Shown here: piece after piece, positions 63,009 to 64,000 of the stretch | How positions within the stretch are numbered: the stretch's first letter is position 1 | Layout: each line of letters starts with the position of its first letter | Assembly (NCBI RefSeq): GCF_040703125.1 | Contig: NZ_CP160035.1 | Location: 2,941,001-3,005,000, forward strand | DNA from: Flavobacterium ovatum | GTDB lineage: Bacteria > Bacteroidota > Bacteroidia > Flavobacteriales > Flavobacteriaceae | Direction of reading: 5' to 3' | DNA length: 64,000 nt | Notes under the pieces: generated by a model | The model's input: the letters and a program-made list of their open reading frames with translations, nothing else | Database searches by the model: none | Told to the model about the DNA's origin: nothing | Program-made: the position numbers and the translations under genes

Positions 63009-63252
63009 TTAGTAAGGAAGTACTCTTTTATTTTTCATTTCTTCAAGTAATTCGGCACCTGCAAAGGTTTTTTCTCGTTTGAAAGCTAAAATTCCAGCAA
63101 TAATTTGTGCTATACCACCATAAAATATCCCCATGGATAAGATTACAGCGCTAACAGGAAAGAATCCTAAATTGTGAAGGTTGAGTAAAATTGTTGTCAT
63201 TCCAAAACCCATCAAGTACAAGGGGAGCTGGGTTTGCTAATTTGTTTTCCAT
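63009..63252 (-). pseudogene. Broken GPR1/FUN34/YaaH acetate transporter gene
   Basis: Reading leftward, an ATG at 63252 gives MENKLANPAP, the start of the YaaH/SatP acetate channel family. Within a CCCC run the frame shifts by one base, after which the correct family sequence resumes as YLMGFGMTTILLNLHN and MGIFYGGIAQIIAG (the first membrane helices) in another frame. After KREKTFAG the protein jumps to ELLEEMKNKRVLPY and stops. Intact members have about 190 residues with six helices, and from memory end in a NE..G..VLP type tail, so roughly 100 residues of the middle are missing in frame. The gene thus has a 1-base frameshift and an internal deletion. A terminator still follows it. Confidence 0.75.
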
Positions 63253-63469
63253 AAATAGTTGATTTGGTTAGTCTTTTTCAAAATAAGTTTTATTTTGTTA
63301 TTTCCTAAAAAATTACCGTAAATACTAAGAAAAAGCATGAAAAAACACGGACTAAACTTTGGTTTCGCATAGTATTAGCTTTTTAGTTCAGGAATGAAAA
63401 CAAAGAAAATTAATGTCCTTATGTGTTTCGATAAAAAGTGAATATCTTTGAGCAAATAAATTTTATAAA

Positions 63470-64000
63470 ATGACAACTCACTTAGCTTTACTTCGAGGAA
63501 TTAACGTATCTGGTCACAACATGATTAAAATGGAGGCATTGAAAAGCTGTTTGGAAGCTGTTGGTTTTCAAAATGTAGTAACATATATTCAGTCTGGAAA
63601 TGTTTTTGTAGACTCCGAAGAAGAAAATGCACCTAAAGTAGGTTTTCTAATCAAACAGGAAATTTTCAAGGTATTTGGTCATGAAGTACCTGTTATTGTG
63701 ATTAATAAATCAGATTTGGCTGCTTGTTATACTAACAACCCTTTCTTGAAAGAGAAAGAAGCAGACACTAAAAAATTATATGTGGCTTTTATCTCTACAG
63801 CTTTACGAACAGATAGTATTAATGATTTAAGGATTAGTCAATTCAAACCTGATGAAGCGAGTATTGATGAAAATCGTATTTTTATTAAATATGCAGTTGG
63901 TGCTGGAAAAACTCGTTTTGACCAAAAGTATATCGAGAAGAAACTGAACGTTTCGGCTACGATTCGGAATTGGAATACCGTTACGCAGTTGTTAAAAATG
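63470..64000 (+). CDS. DUF1697 protein (3' end cut off)
   Basis: An open frame of 177 codons from the ATG at 63470 to the edge. The start MTTHLALLRGINVSGHNMIKM is the highly conserved DUF1697 beginning, followed by TYIQSGNVFVDSEE and KYAVGAGKTRFDQKY, with RNWNTVTQLL near the edge. Intact members are about 180 residues, so only a few are missing. Its function is unknown; the fold is small and soluble. TATCTTTG at 63443-63450 may be its -7 box, without a clear -33. Confidence 0.88.
   Translation, partial: MTTHLALLRGINVSGHNMIKMEALKSCLEAVGFQNVVTYIQSGNVFVDSEEENAPKVGFLIKQEIFKVFGHEVPVIVINKSDLAACYTNNPFLKEKEADTKKLYVAFISTALRTDSINDLRISQFKPDEASIDENRIFIKYAVGAGKTRFDQKYIEKKLNVSATIRNWNTVTQLLKM

Overview
The window is chromosomal DNA of an AT-rich Bacteroidota bacterium, almost certainly a Flavobacterium or close relative. 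The evidence is a PorQ component of the type IX secretion system, promoters of the Bacteroidota type (TTG, about 19 nt, TAnnTTTG), several small protein families typical of flavobacteria (DUF6155, DUF3817, DUF5362), and a repeat after cmk that resembles known flavobacterial intergenic repeats. No rRNA, CRISPR array, integrase, transposase or prophage was seen. There is one tRNA, tRNA-Val(TAC).

Layout: 1-4.9 kb is a leftward operon of at least five genes (esterase, ATP-grasp ligase, YbdK/GCS2-type amidoligase, class I glutamine amidotransferase, second ATP-grasp-like protein cut by the window edge). It looks like a pathway for an unidentified amide-linked small molecule or peptide tag, and is the best candidate here for an undescribed system. 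5-14.4 kb holds housekeeping and small conserved genes: thioesterase, two helicases, a type II NADH dehydrogenase, a Bcr-type drug exporter and a DnaJ-KTSC fusion. 14.4-17.2 kb is a CHASE-PAS histidine kinase with a single-domain response regulator. 17.5-24.7 kb has kdsB, a spermidine-synthase-like methyltransferase, an XRE regulator divergent from an M14 carboxypeptidase with a striking operator array between them, an Lrp regulator, a divergent PEP carboxylase and a DinB protein.

24.7-31.2 kb runs leftward: recQ, a very acidic protein, a deoxyhypusine-synthase-family enzyme, arginine decarboxylase (its own promoter, long leader with a small ORF) and aroB. Proline dehydrogenase, an ABC exporter, tRNA-Val, msrB and a sensor kinase follow. 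36.8-46.1 kb is a rightward glycogen / alpha-glucan module: glgA, glgC, glgE, glgB and a GH31 alpha-glucosidase. GlgA and GlgC supply ADP-glucose-derived chains, GlgE can extend from maltose-1-phosphate, GlgB branches, and GH31 trims or degrades.

46.2-56.4 kb: an M48 lipoprotein protease, an MFS transporter, lon, porQ, cmk, rpsA, a DUF5362 membrane protein and a secreted fasciclin protein. 56.5-62.8 kb runs leftward: pheT, then recG, a bestrophin-like channel and an LprI-like secreted protein, with a long imperfect palindrome between the two blocks. The right end carries a decayed acetate-transporter gene (frameshift plus internal deletion) and a DUF1697 gene cut by the window edge. Intrinsic terminators are abundant, and many serve convergent gene pairs.
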